Notes under the pieces: model-generated
Told to the model about the DNA's origin: nothing
The model's input: only the letters and a program-made list of their open reading frames with translations
The model's database searches: none
Assembly (NCBI GenBank): GCA_022360275.1
Contig: JAKSDC010000107.1
Location: 1 to 11,414 of the forward strand
Source of the DNA: Chlorobiales bacterium
Lineage (GTDB): Bacteria > Bacteroidota > Chlorobiia > Chlorobiales > Chlorobiaceae
Direction: 5' to 3'
Length of the DNA stretch: 11,414 bases
Part shown: piece by piece, positions 6,764-11,414 of the stretch
Layout: every line of letters starts with the position of its first letter
How positions within the stretch are numbered: the stretch's first letter is position 1
Made by a program: the position numbers and the translations under genes

Positions 6764-7815
6764 GATTGCTCCATGTTAAAATGACCCTGCACATACAGCG
6801 CAAAAAAAGTAATCCATTTACTGGGTTTCCCTTTTTCTTCGACATCCGCCCACATCTTTCCATTCAAAGAGTTTTCCATTACCCATTTACCGTCCGGCGT
6901 CATTTTATCTCTGATGATTTCCAATGGTCTTTTCAGTTGTGGAGTCATTTGTGTTTCTAGGAGGGCCAGTGCATACATTTCTTCCAATATGTCCGCGTTA
7001 TAATGTAATGGAAACCCAAAATTGACCCACCCTTGTTTCGGTATTCTTGCCCCTAAATCATGCGAGTCAAGGAAAGCATCCTTTTGTTTGAATATCCAGT
7101 TTTTGACAGTTTCTCCTTCCGGTAGATCAGCACGTTTCGGCGCCTTATCTAAAATTTTCCTCCACTCTTTTCGAGCGGAAGGCACATAGACATAAACTTC
7201 ATTTTCCAGCAATTTCTCTACGAGAAGCTCTATCGCCAGGTTTACATTTACTGACCGCTTTTGAGCGGGTATTTCCGCAAAAAGAAGCAAAATTTTCGGC
7301 ACAGCCATGTAACAACGCGGCAGCAAACTGCAATCCATCGCCGTACACTTTATCCCGCGATCCGTGACAATTCTATTTGCCAAAGCCTCGGTTTCCTCGA
7401 TGACTACAGTATGACCGCCATAACCAAGACGCCTGAATGCGGTGAGCAGATTGGCAGTCAGACACTGACCTCCGCTCTTCATCACCCACTTGCGTTTCTT
7501 CAATATGTCATGCGTTCCTTCGGCAATACGCGGGTCTTTTCCGTCTGCCATAAATTGGCCAAGAAAAATTAATTGCCAATACTTGCCGGTGTATTTCCAG
7601 TATGCCCGGTCGTCATTTTTCCAAAACTCCTTACTATGTCTGAGGATTCCCTGCGTTACATTGTACTCCATGAAACGTGCCCTGGTTTGTCGCACTTCCG
7701 AGGCTGTTTCCGGGTGGTTCAGCAGCTTGGTCAGAGTCAGGTAACGTACCGGGGGATTCTCATCTTCCAGAAGCCAGTGAATGACGTCATCCTTTATCTG
7801 CATTACTGATTGCAT
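6760..7815 (-). CDS. Unknown protein with alpha/alpha-toroid (prenyltransferase-like) features
   Basis: This 351-residue soluble protein has no signal peptide. Its N-terminus (WLLEDENPPVRYLTLTKLL, 14-32) and C-terminal blocks (GWVNFGFPLHYNADILEEM at 262-280, then DGKWVMENSLNGKMW and SKWITFFALYVQ) resemble proteins annotated as squalene-cyclase/prenyltransferase-repeat or loosely 'nitrogen fixation protein'. The resemblance is from memory and the function is unknown. A cysteine cluster stands out in the middle: Cys118, Cys157, Cys162 and Cys168. They could bind a metal or be chance. The gene overlaps the end of the DUF2461 gene by 29 bases and overlaps the DinB-like start as ATGA. The ATG at 7815 has only a weak ribosome-binding site; the ATG at 7803 is an alternative that removes four residues. 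Codon use looks more A/T-rich than in nqr. Confidence 0.75.
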   Translation of the reverse strand: MQSVMQIKDDVIHWLLEDENPPVRYLTLTKLLNHPETASEVRQTRARFMEYNVTQGILRHSKEFWKNDDRAYWKYTGKYWQLIFLGQFMADGKDPRIAEGTHDILKKRKWVMKSGGQCLTANLLTAFRRLGYGGHTVVIEETEALANRIVTDRGIKCTAMDCSLLPRCYMAVPKILLLFAEIPAQKRSVNVNLAIELLVEKLLENEVYVYVPSARKEWRKILDKAPKRADLPEGETVKNWIFKQKDAFLDSHDLGARIPKQGWVNFGFPLHYNADILEEMYALALLETQMTPQLKRPLEIIRDKMTPDGKWVMENSLNGKMWADVEEKGKPSKWITFFALYVQGHFNMEQS

Positions 7816-8458
7816 TATTGAGAAACCTGTTTAAACCGTACAAGGCGGAAAACATCTCCTTCACATCTTCGACAAGAGAGCCCGAAAACCAGAAACCGTT
7901 CTCGACCCTGTGCGTGACGGCGTAATGCTTGTTTTTCAGCAAATCGATATCGGCAAAATCTTTCGGAAATCCTTTGGGAGCGTTCTTCAGCTTTTCTCCG
8001 AACATTCCTCCAAAGAATTTTCTGAACTCCGCACCCTCGATGATAGCTTTATATTCGTCAACGTTTTTGAAAATCCCGTTTCTGATTGCTTTGAGATACT
8101 GCGATTCCGGCATGTACGCCCCCCCTCCTATAAAAGAAGCTCCCGGCTCGATATGCAGGTAATACCCGGCATACGGGCTTTTTCTCCCGCCTTTCGCGAT
8201 AAACGCGCCAAAGTTTGTTTTGTAGGGAGACTTGTCTTTGGAAAACCGGACATCACGAAATATCCTGAACAGGCACTCTTTGGGACTGACGACATCGACA
8301 CCGGAATCCATGCCCCTGACAACAGGAATCAACATGGCTATAAACTGCTCAAACTCCCCTCTTGCATCGTCATAGAGCCTTTTGTTCGCCTGAAACCACT
8401 CCCGGTTGTTGTTCTCCTTCAGCTTTTCAAGAAAATCGACCGTTCCGTGTAAGTCCAT
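7787..8458 (-). CDS. DUF2461 family protein
   Basis: This 223-residue protein is a clear DUF2461 (TIGR02453) member. It shows FRIFRDVRFSKDKSPYKTN at 64-82 and GYYLHIEPGASFIGGG at 98-113, the two signature blocks of the family, plus WFQANKRLYD near the N-terminus. It is soluble with no signal peptide. The biochemical role of the family is not established as far as I know. AGGAG lies eight bases before the ATG. The gene overlaps the toroid-like gene by 29 bases, and together with DinB they form an overlapping three-gene set. Most of its upstream gap (8459-8530) carries a short direct repeat of the ribosome-binding region. Confidence 0.9.
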   Translation of the reverse strand: MDLHGTVDFLEKLKENNNREWFQANKRLYDDARGEFEQFIAMLIPVVRGMDSGVDVVSPKECLFRIFRDVRFSKDKSPYKTNFGAFIAKGGRKSPYAGYYLHIEPGASFIGGGAYMPESQYLKAIRNGIFKNVDEYKAIIEGAEFRKFFGGMFGEKLKNAPKGFPKDFADIDLLKNKHYAVTHRVENGFWFSGSLVEDVKEMFSALYGLNRFLNNAISNADKG

Positions 8459-8497
8459 GCCCTATTCTCCTGTTTTGCCATTTTCGCTCTATTCTCC
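8459..8497 (-). repeat. 12-bp direct repeat at the DUF2461 ribosome-binding site
   Basis: The minus-strand sequence GGAGAATAGGGC (8470-8459) directly before the DUF2461 ATG is repeated 27 bases upstream as GGAGAATAGAGC (8497-8486), with one mismatch. The upstream copy precedes an ATG that opens only an 18-codon frame. This could be a small tandem duplication; no regulatory role can be claimed. Confidence 0.4.
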
Positions 8498-8530
8498 CTC
8501 ACACTTCCACAACAGCTGTTTTACCTCTTT

Positions 8531-9652
8531 TTACACTTTCGTGAACTCATCAAGCGGCATTCTCAAACTGACTGGCGAGGGATAATCCCGCAAATAGCCG
8601 ACCCTCAGAAGAAACTGCGGCGGCTTTTCCAGCTTCAGCGCTTCGGCCACCTCTTCCGACCAGGGTGCTTCTTGGAGCACCTGCGACATCGGGTGGATGC
8701 CGACGGAGCGGTCTTTCGCCCTGAGAAACATTCGCTCAAAACGACGGCCGGCTTCAATCAGGGACGTAATCCGGTCATTTTCCGAAGTAGTGACGATCCA
8801 GCCGCCGCTCTGTGCCACCTGTTGCCTTGCATGCTCAACCGTTGCTTTCCGGAAGTCTTTGCCCAGTACGTCCCTCGAACCGTAAAAATTCCTTACGTAC
8901 CACCCTGCAAGCCCGGTAATATCCATTGCTTCCGGGGTAAGACCGTTGCGGTACTTGCTGGCATCGGCATCCGACCACCGTATCCAGCGGGCAAGCTCTT
9001 CCTGAACGTTCTCACGGTTAACCTGCTGCTCGGTTGCGGCAACAGTAGCCTCATCGAGCCATAGAGCACGGGTTGACTCCGACGGGTAATAATAGAACCC
9101 TTCGTCTCCATCAACGAGAAATGAAAAATCCTGAAGGTCGATATTTTCGCTTTTGAAATCGGTGCGCACGGTTCTCCGCTCGAGAAGCCGTTGCAGAGGA
9201 TATTCCATCCGTTCACCATTCTGCAGTTCGACAGACACAAGCTCTGGGTCGAACGGGTTTCTGGCAACTGTGCGAATGCTTACCTGAAACCCGTACGTTT
9301 TCGCTACGGTTACCATATTCTCGAGAAACGCCCCGATAGAGAGCAGCATTTCCCGGTTTTTAGGATCGACCTCGTTCAGCCAGCGATCCTCGGCCGATCC
9401 GATAATCCAGTTGTTGGGACTCTTGATGGTGACCGTCCAAGGCTGGACGTTATGGCTGCTGGGAGCAAAGGATGCGTACCAAAGAATTTCGGTGCGTTCT
9501 CGGCCTATTTGCGAGACCAACGCCCCATAACCAGGATCTTTCTCCTCTTGCTTCCGGGTAAGTCCTTCACATGCCGTCATCCCTGGAAACAAGCCGAATA
9601 TAACAACACCTTGTGCGGTACGGATAAGAAATTTTCTGCGCGAAAGGGACAT
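8531..9652 (-). CDS. Tat-exported nitroreductase-like flavoprotein (Acg family type)
   Basis: This 373-residue protein begins with a twin-arginine signal, SRRKFL at 4-9, followed by a hydrophobic stretch and MTAC ending at Cys28. That could be a lipobox, so the folded protein may be exported with its cofactor and lipid-anchored. The mature part is nitroreductase-like: APSSHNVQPW (63-72) is the FMN-contact block, LERRTVRTDF (157-166) and GRRFERMFLRAKDRSVGIHPMSQ (302-324) follow, and the C-terminus ends with RVGYLRDYPSP...RMPLDEF. This layout fits the divergent Acg-type FMN oxidoreductases. The substrate is unknown. I chose the ATG at 9652. A TTG at 9664, just after an in-frame stop, would add four residues. 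Neither has a clear ribosome-binding site. Its upstream region contains nested inverted repeats. Confidence 0.85.
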   Translation of the reverse strand: MSLSRRKFLIRTAQGVVIFGLFPGMTACEGLTRKQEEKDPGYGALVSQIGRERTEILWYASFAPSSHNVQPWTVTIKSPNNWIIGSAEDRWLNEVDPKNREMLLSIGAFLENMVTVAKTYGFQVSIRTVARNPFDPELVSVELQNGERMEYPLQRLLERRTVRTDFKSENIDLQDFSFLVDGDEGFYYYPSESTRALWLDEATVAATEQQVNRENVQEELARWIRWSDADASKYRNGLTPEAMDITGLAGWYVRNFYGSRDVLGKDFRKATVEHARQQVAQSGGWIVTTSENDRITSLIEAGRRFERMFLRAKDRSVGIHPMSQVLQEAPWSEEVAEALKLEKPPQFLLRVGYLRDYPSPVSLRMPLDEFTKV

Positions 9653-9682
9653 AGGGAAACGCAATTAAAGGGCCCTGTAGCC

Positions 9683-9750
9683 ACGTTTCAAGCGACCAAA
9701 TCTTTTCTGAGCTTCCTTAAGTATACAGATTTCAAGGAATAATGAAACGT
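9683..9750. repeat. Nested inverted repeats upstream of the nitroreductase gene
   Basis: ACGTTTCA (9683-9690) is repeated exactly inverted as TGAAACGT (9743-9750). Inside this pair TTCCTT (9713-9718) is inverted as AAGGAA (9734-9739). Both arms lie within 100 bases upstream of the nitroreductase start. They could be two half-sites for a regulator or form an RNA stem in the 5' leader. The spacing is long and no regulator is identified. Confidence 0.35.
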
Positions 9751-9797
9751 TAAATCTTTCCTGCCCAAGCAGTCATACACCTCTTCCCTGTCAGAAA

Positions 9798-9821
9798 TCA
9801 TCACCATAATGGTAGTGATGA
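9798..9821. promoter_or_regulatory. Operator-like palindrome
   Basis: TCATCAC (9798-9804) and GTGATGA (9815-9821) are exact inverted copies separated by ten bases that are themselves partly symmetric. The size and symmetry suit a dimeric DNA-binding repressor. It lies about 50 bases upstream of the right-facing promoter-like site and about 150 bases upstream of the nitroreductase start. It could serve either gene or neither. Confidence 0.35.
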
Positions 9822-9870
9822 GGTGTAAACTCACATAATTGATGTAACGCAAGTAAGAATGTGCAGTATG

Positions 9871-9899
9871 TTAACTTATTGAATATTATGAACTATTAT
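9871..9899 (+). promoter_or_regulatory. Possible sigma-70-type promoter for the methyltransferase unit
   Basis: TTAACT (9871-9876) and TATTAT (9894-9899) are separated by exactly 17 bases and match the consensus at four and five of six positions. Transcription would start near 9906 and give a leader of about 110 bases before the small ORF. The region is A/T-rich, so a chance match is possible. Confidence 0.35.
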
Positions 9900-10011
9900 A
9901 AACTGTTCGGTTGTCCGAGAAAATGCCATTGCAAATGATGACATCCCTGTTGTTATTGAGACCTGTTCTGAATTTGAGGACCGCTCGATAAACAAAACAA
10001 CAAGGAGGTGA
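9892..10011 (+). pseudogene. Start-less coding remnant ahead of the methyltransferase unit
   Basis: This frame is open after a stop at 9889-9891 and ends with TGA at 10009-10011. It has no ATG, GTG or TTG, so it cannot be a normal gene as it stands. The peptide ends with ANDDIPVVIETCSEFEDRS, then INKTTRR. Most codons from about 9916 to 9965 are purine-N-pyrimidine, which is typical of real coding DNA. Its stop lies within the Shine-Dalgarno sequence of the next small ORF, an arrangement common between operon neighbours. I infer the 3' end of a decayed gene, possibly an antitoxin, but I do not recognise the family. An ATG at 9888 in another frame gives only 16 residues before a stop, so a frameshift could also have broken the gene there. 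Confidence 0.35.
10002..10011 (+). promoter_or_regulatory. Near-perfect Shine-Dalgarno sequence of the 18-codon ORF
   Basis: AAGGAGGTGA is fully complementary to the usual 3' end of bacterial 16S rRNA. It lies eight bases before the ATG at 10020. The AAGG start can also pair with CCCTGTTGTT at 9945-9954 (imperfect 10-bp stem, one mismatch), which could mask it in the RNA. Confidence 0.7.
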
Positions 10012-10019
10012 CCGCTACA

Positions 10020-10076
10020 ATGATACTGAAGGTTCTCTTGCACATTTTCTACACCACTGTGTACATTGACACATGA
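10020..10076 (+). CDS. 18-aa ORF coupled to the methyltransferase (leader peptide or truncated gene)
   Basis: The peptide is MILKVLLHIFYTTVYIDT. It follows a near-perfect Shine-Dalgarno, and its TGA overlaps the methyltransferase ATG as ATGA. The methyltransferase has no ribosome-binding site of its own and an in-frame stop six bases upstream of its ATG, so its translation probably depends on ribosomes finishing this ORF. Two readings are possible. It may be a regulatory leader peptide. Or it may be the truncated start of a decayed gene: VYIDT recalls the first strand of PIN-domain toxins, which often read VYIDTSV. The second reading is a weak resemblance only. A 5-bp hairpin (TGTGT/ACACA, 10058-10073) lies over the junction. 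Confidence 0.5.
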   Translation: MILKVLLHIFYTTVYIDT

Positions 10077-10840
10077 TAAAGAGTGAGTTCAATAAATCCC
10101 TGGATATCAGGGACGAGAACATCACGCCATATATTCCTTTTATTCTCAAGGACTTATGGGCATTAGGCGGAAACCCGGATGCCGTCATAAAGATCCTGAA
10201 GCAGCACGTTGCGCTGAAAGAGGACAGTCAAATTATTGATCTGGGATGCGGAAAAGGTGCAACTGTTATTGAATTAGCTAAAACTTTTCCAGGCAACTAT
10301 AAAGGAATTGACATCATCCCCGAGTTTATTGAAGAAGGAAATGCCAGAATCAGGGAAAATCAACTCTCCGAAACCGTCGTGTTAAGACAGGGGAACATGT
10401 GCGAGACAATTGCTGCCCCTGTAAAATATGACGTTGTTATTTATGGTCACGATTCCGATGCTTTTGGCTCAATCGCCAAAACATTGCAGGTTCTTTCGAA
10501 AAAGATAAACGACGACGGATCAATCATCTATGAGACAGCATTTCACGATGGAAGATACAAGGGGACTGGGTATTTTTCCGAGGAAGCGCTCTATTCGGAG
10601 ATAAAGAATTCAGGGCTACAAATCATTGCCCAATTGAAGTGGAATAGAGAATATATTCGACGGCAAAACGAAGCAAACAATAGATTGATCGAGAAAAGGA
10701 TAGAACAGTTGAAAGAGCAGCGTCCCGATCAATGCAGGCTATTTGACAATTTCTATTTAAACCAGATTCGAGAATCCAATATTCTCGATGAATATGTAGA
10801 ATGCGTCACTTTTGTTCTAAAGCAAGGAGAACTTCTATGA
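10073..10840 (+). CDS. Class I SAM-dependent methyltransferase
   Basis: This intact 255-residue soluble protein has the Rossmann-fold methyltransferase motifs in order. Motif I is IIDLGCGKGAT at 54-64 (SAM binding) and the acidic end of strand 2 is KGID at 77-80. A post-II region GNMCET follows at about 107-112, and strand 4 is YDVVIYGHDSDAFG at 119-132. After residue 180 the helical, charged region (ENNRLIEKRIEQLKEQRP-like) may form a substrate cap. The substrate is not identifiable. The ATG is fixed by an in-frame stop at 10067-10069, and translation is probably coupled to the 18-codon ORF. The base composition is visibly more A/T-rich than that of nqr, and gene debris lies on both sides, suggesting acquisition by transfer. 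A bidirectional terminator lies about 260 bases downstream. Confidence 0.88.
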   Translation: MIKSEFNKSLDIRDENITPYIPFILKDLWALGGNPDAVIKILKQHVALKEDSQIIDLGCGKGATVIELAKTFPGNYKGIDIIPEFIEEGNARIRENQLSETVVLRQGNMCETIAAPVKYDVVIYGHDSDAFGSIAKTLQVLSKKINDDGSIIYETAFHDGRYKGTGYFSEEALYSEIKNSGLQIIAQLKWNREYIRRQNEANNRLIEKRIEQLKEQRPDQCRLFDNFYLNQIRESNILDEYVECVTFVLKQGELL

Positions 10841-11067
10841 ATCTCGTTCGCATCGGGATGCAAGGCGAACGGAGTCTTGATTTTACCGGCAAAGCCTTTC
10901 GGCTTGTCGGGATATCGGCGCGGCAATCGAAACCACAGAACGAAAAGAGGGTATCCTGTAGTTACCTCCGCAGGCATGAAAGCTCTCGGGTTGAAGTGCT
11001 TGCTGGTTGGTGCATGATGATTTCATATGGGTATGGATCGGCAAACATGAAGAATACGAGCGACTGA
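10837..11067 (+). CDS. Doubtful 76-aa ORF after the methyltransferase
   Basis: An ATG overlaps the methyltransferase stop as ATGA and is preceded by AAGGAG seven bases upstream, a good translation signal. The predicted product (MNLVRIGMQGERSLDFTGKA..., ending SANMKNTSD) has no recognisable domain. Two other plus-strand frames and one minus-strand frame are also open across much of this region. In the methyltransferase's own frame, reading past its stop gives a 58-residue peptide (...GVLILPAKPFGLSGYRR...GMKALGLK...). I think the DNA is a repeat or degraded gene rather than a real 76-aa protein gene, though the start signals could let it be translated. Confidence 0.25.
   Translation: MNLVRIGMQGERSLDFTGKAFRLVGISARQSKPQNEKRVSCSYLRRHESSRVEVLAGWCMMISYGYGSANMKNTSD
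10841..11014. repeat. Candidate dispersed repeat segment with a strong hairpin
   Basis: This segment begins right at the methyltransferase stop and is open in several frames on both strands. It contains the hairpin CCGGCAAAGCC (10886-10896), loop TTTC, GGCTTGTCGG (10901-10910), which has one bulge and one mismatch. Such hairpins occur in REP-like elements. The translated phrases look familiar to me from short hypothetical proteins in other genomes, but I cannot verify this. The boundaries are approximate. Confidence 0.35.
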
Positions 11068-11084
11068 TTCAAAATCAAGACTGA
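10995..11084 (+). pseudogene. 3' remnant of a RelE/ParE-superfamily toxin gene
   Basis: The frame that ends at 11084 reads HDDFIWVWIGKHEEYERLI, then QNQD and a stop. This matches the C-terminal end of a group of RelE/ParE-like toxins that close with F-I-W-x-W-I-G-x-H-x-x-Y-x-x-L. Members of that group usually carry RALG-type residues just before, and the adjacent frame does read GMKALGLK at 10973-10996. Joining the two needs a frameshift near 11000. An in-frame stop at 10992-10994 prevents any longer product in this frame, and no start codon suits it. I infer the remains of a type II toxin whose N-terminal part is lost or replaced by the hairpin-bearing segment. No antitoxin gene is visible downstream. 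Confidence 0.55.
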
Positions 11085-11103
11085 TTCCCCTGAAGTAAAC
11101 TAT

Positions 11104-11143
11104 AAAAAAAGCGCATGAGGCTTTGGCTTCCTCATGCGCTTTT
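11104..11143. terminator. Bidirectional rho-independent terminator
   Basis: A perfect 14-bp stem, AAAAGCGCATGAGG (11107-11120) and CCTCATGCGCTTTT (11130-11143), encloses a nine-base loop. The plus strand continues into TTTTCTTG and the minus strand into TTTTTTTATA, so it can end transcription from both sides: the methyltransferase unit from the left and the small minus-strand genes from the right. Confidence 0.9.
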
Positions 11144-11174
11144 CTTGCTGTTATCCTTGATGAGAGATTCCGGA

Positions 11175-11291
11175 TCAGGCTCGTTTACTTTGATCGACCG
11201 CCTTGAGAATCTTGAGATTCAGCACAATAAAACGCCAGAACTGGTAGATCTTGTTCTTCATCAGGAATCTATCGAACTTTGAAGGTCTCAT
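11175..11291 (-). CDS. Small basic 38-aa protein of unknown function
   Basis: The product begins MRPSKFDRFLMKNKIYQF and continues with WRFIVLNLKILKAVDQSKRA. It is strongly basic, with a central amphipathic or weakly hydrophobic helix (about 12-30) that may attach to a membrane. Codon choice is convincing (TTC, AAG, ATC, CTC preferred). The frame is closed upstream by a stop five codons before the ATG, so the start is well bounded, but no Shine-Dalgarno is visible. It lies 39 bases after the gene ending at 11331 on the same strand and just before the bidirectional terminator, so it is likely the last gene of that transcript. I do not recognise the family; its size could suit a small subunit of a membrane complex, but that is a guess. 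Confidence 0.5.
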   Translation of the reverse strand: MRPSKFDRFLMKNKIYQFWRFIVLNLKILKAVDQSKRA

Positions 11292-11330
11292 GGTGAGTCT
11301 AAAGTTTTACGTGTTTAAAAAGCTTCATGG

Positions 11331-11414
11331 TTATTCGGGGATAATCTGCCAGCCGATGCGGCCCCTGAACTTGTGCATGAAAGTTTTTTCAACCATCTCT
11401 TTCAACCATGCACC
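11331..11414 (-). CDS. C-terminal end of an unidentified gene (cut by the window edge)
   Basis: Only the last 27 codons are present, from the right edge to a TAA at 11333-11331. The residues include WLKEMVEKTFMHKF and end with RGRIGWQIIPE. The frame is fully open with normal codon choice, and the charged-aromatic composition looks like a real protein end. No family can be named from so short a piece. The 38-aa ORF follows 39 bases downstream on the same strand, so the two may share a transcript that ends at the terminator at 11104-11143. Confidence 0.55.
   Translation of the reverse strand, partial: GAWLKEMVEKTFMHKFRGRIGWQIIPE

Larger units (their letters stand above)
9653..10001. other. Gene-free A/T-rich region with repeats and gene debris
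   Basis: No intact gene on either strand is supported here. The stretch separates the divergently oriented nitroreductase gene (left) and methyltransferase unit (right). From left to right it holds a pair of nested inverted repeats (9683-9750), a palindromic operator-like site (9798-9821), a promoter-like site facing right (9871-9899) and a start-less coding remnant that ends at 10011. A -10-like TATACT for the minus strand is at 9725-9720, but no matching -35 box is convincing. Confidence 0.6.

Noticed and set aside
7910..8452. 180-codon plus-strand frame opposite the DUF2461 gene
   Set aside because: The minus-strand frame has both DUF2461 signature blocks; the antisense frame has none.
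9191..9742. 183-codon plus-strand frame opposite the nitroreductase N-terminus
   Set aside because: The minus strand has the Tat signal and FMN motif here; the plus-strand translation is unstructured and would run into the repeat region.
10020..10076. PIN-domain (VapC-like) toxin start
   Set aside because: Only the VYIDT string supports it, 13 residues in from the start instead of near the N-terminus, so it is kept as an alternative and not called.
10753..10977. 74-codon minus-strand frame over the methyltransferase end and the hairpin segment
   Set aside because: It overlaps the intact methyltransferase by nearly 90 bases and lacks a ribosome-binding site. The phrase GKIKTPFALHPDANEIH could belong to the repeat rather than to a gene.

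Overview
The window reads as chromosomal DNA from a Gram-negative anaerobe. A green sulfur bacterium (Chlorobiota, Chlorobium/Prosthecochloris type) is my best guess. It rests on the overall look of the Nqr proteins and the gene mix, not on a diagnostic marker, so treat it as moderate confidence. No rRNA, tRNA, CRISPR array, complete insertion sequence or integrase was seen.

Layout. Positions 65 to about 9650 form one long run of minus-strand genes, read from right to left. First come a Tat-exported FMN nitroreductase-like protein, a DUF2461 protein, an alpha/alpha-toroid-like protein of unknown function and a DinB-fold protein; the DUF2461/toroid and toroid/DinB pairs overlap. An HdeD-type membrane protein, a DUF202 membrane protein and a SOUL-family lipoprotein follow. 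The run ends in nqrA-nqrB-nqrC-nqrD-nqrE, five of the six subunits of the Na+-translocating NADH:quinone oxidoreductase. nqrF, which carries the FAD and NADH-binding domain, is not in the window; it would lie left of position 1 or elsewhere. The SOUL gene stops three bases before nqrA and is probably co-transcribed with it.

Positions 9653 to about 11143 look different: more A/T-rich, mostly plus-strand, with gene debris. A gene-free stretch of about 370 bases holds inverted repeats, a promoter-like site and a start-less coding remnant. Next come a near-perfect Shine-Dalgarno sequence, an 18-codon ORF and an intact class I SAM-dependent methyltransferase whose start overlaps the small ORF's stop (ATGA). 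Just after the methyltransferase lie a hairpin-bearing segment open in several frames and the 3' remnant of a RelE/ParE-like toxin gene. A strong bidirectional terminator (11104-11143) closes the region. I read it as a small accessory islet with toxin-antitoxin decay around a methyltransferase.

Positions 11175-11414 return to minus-strand coding with ordinary codon use: a 38-aa basic protein and the last 27 codons of an unidentified gene running off the right edge.

The best leads are the Ser-for-Thr change at the NqrC flavinylation site, the SOUL lipoprotein joined to nqrA, the small ORF coupled to the methyltransferase, and the RelE-like toxin remnant beside a possible dispersed repeat. No clearly new multi-gene system was found.
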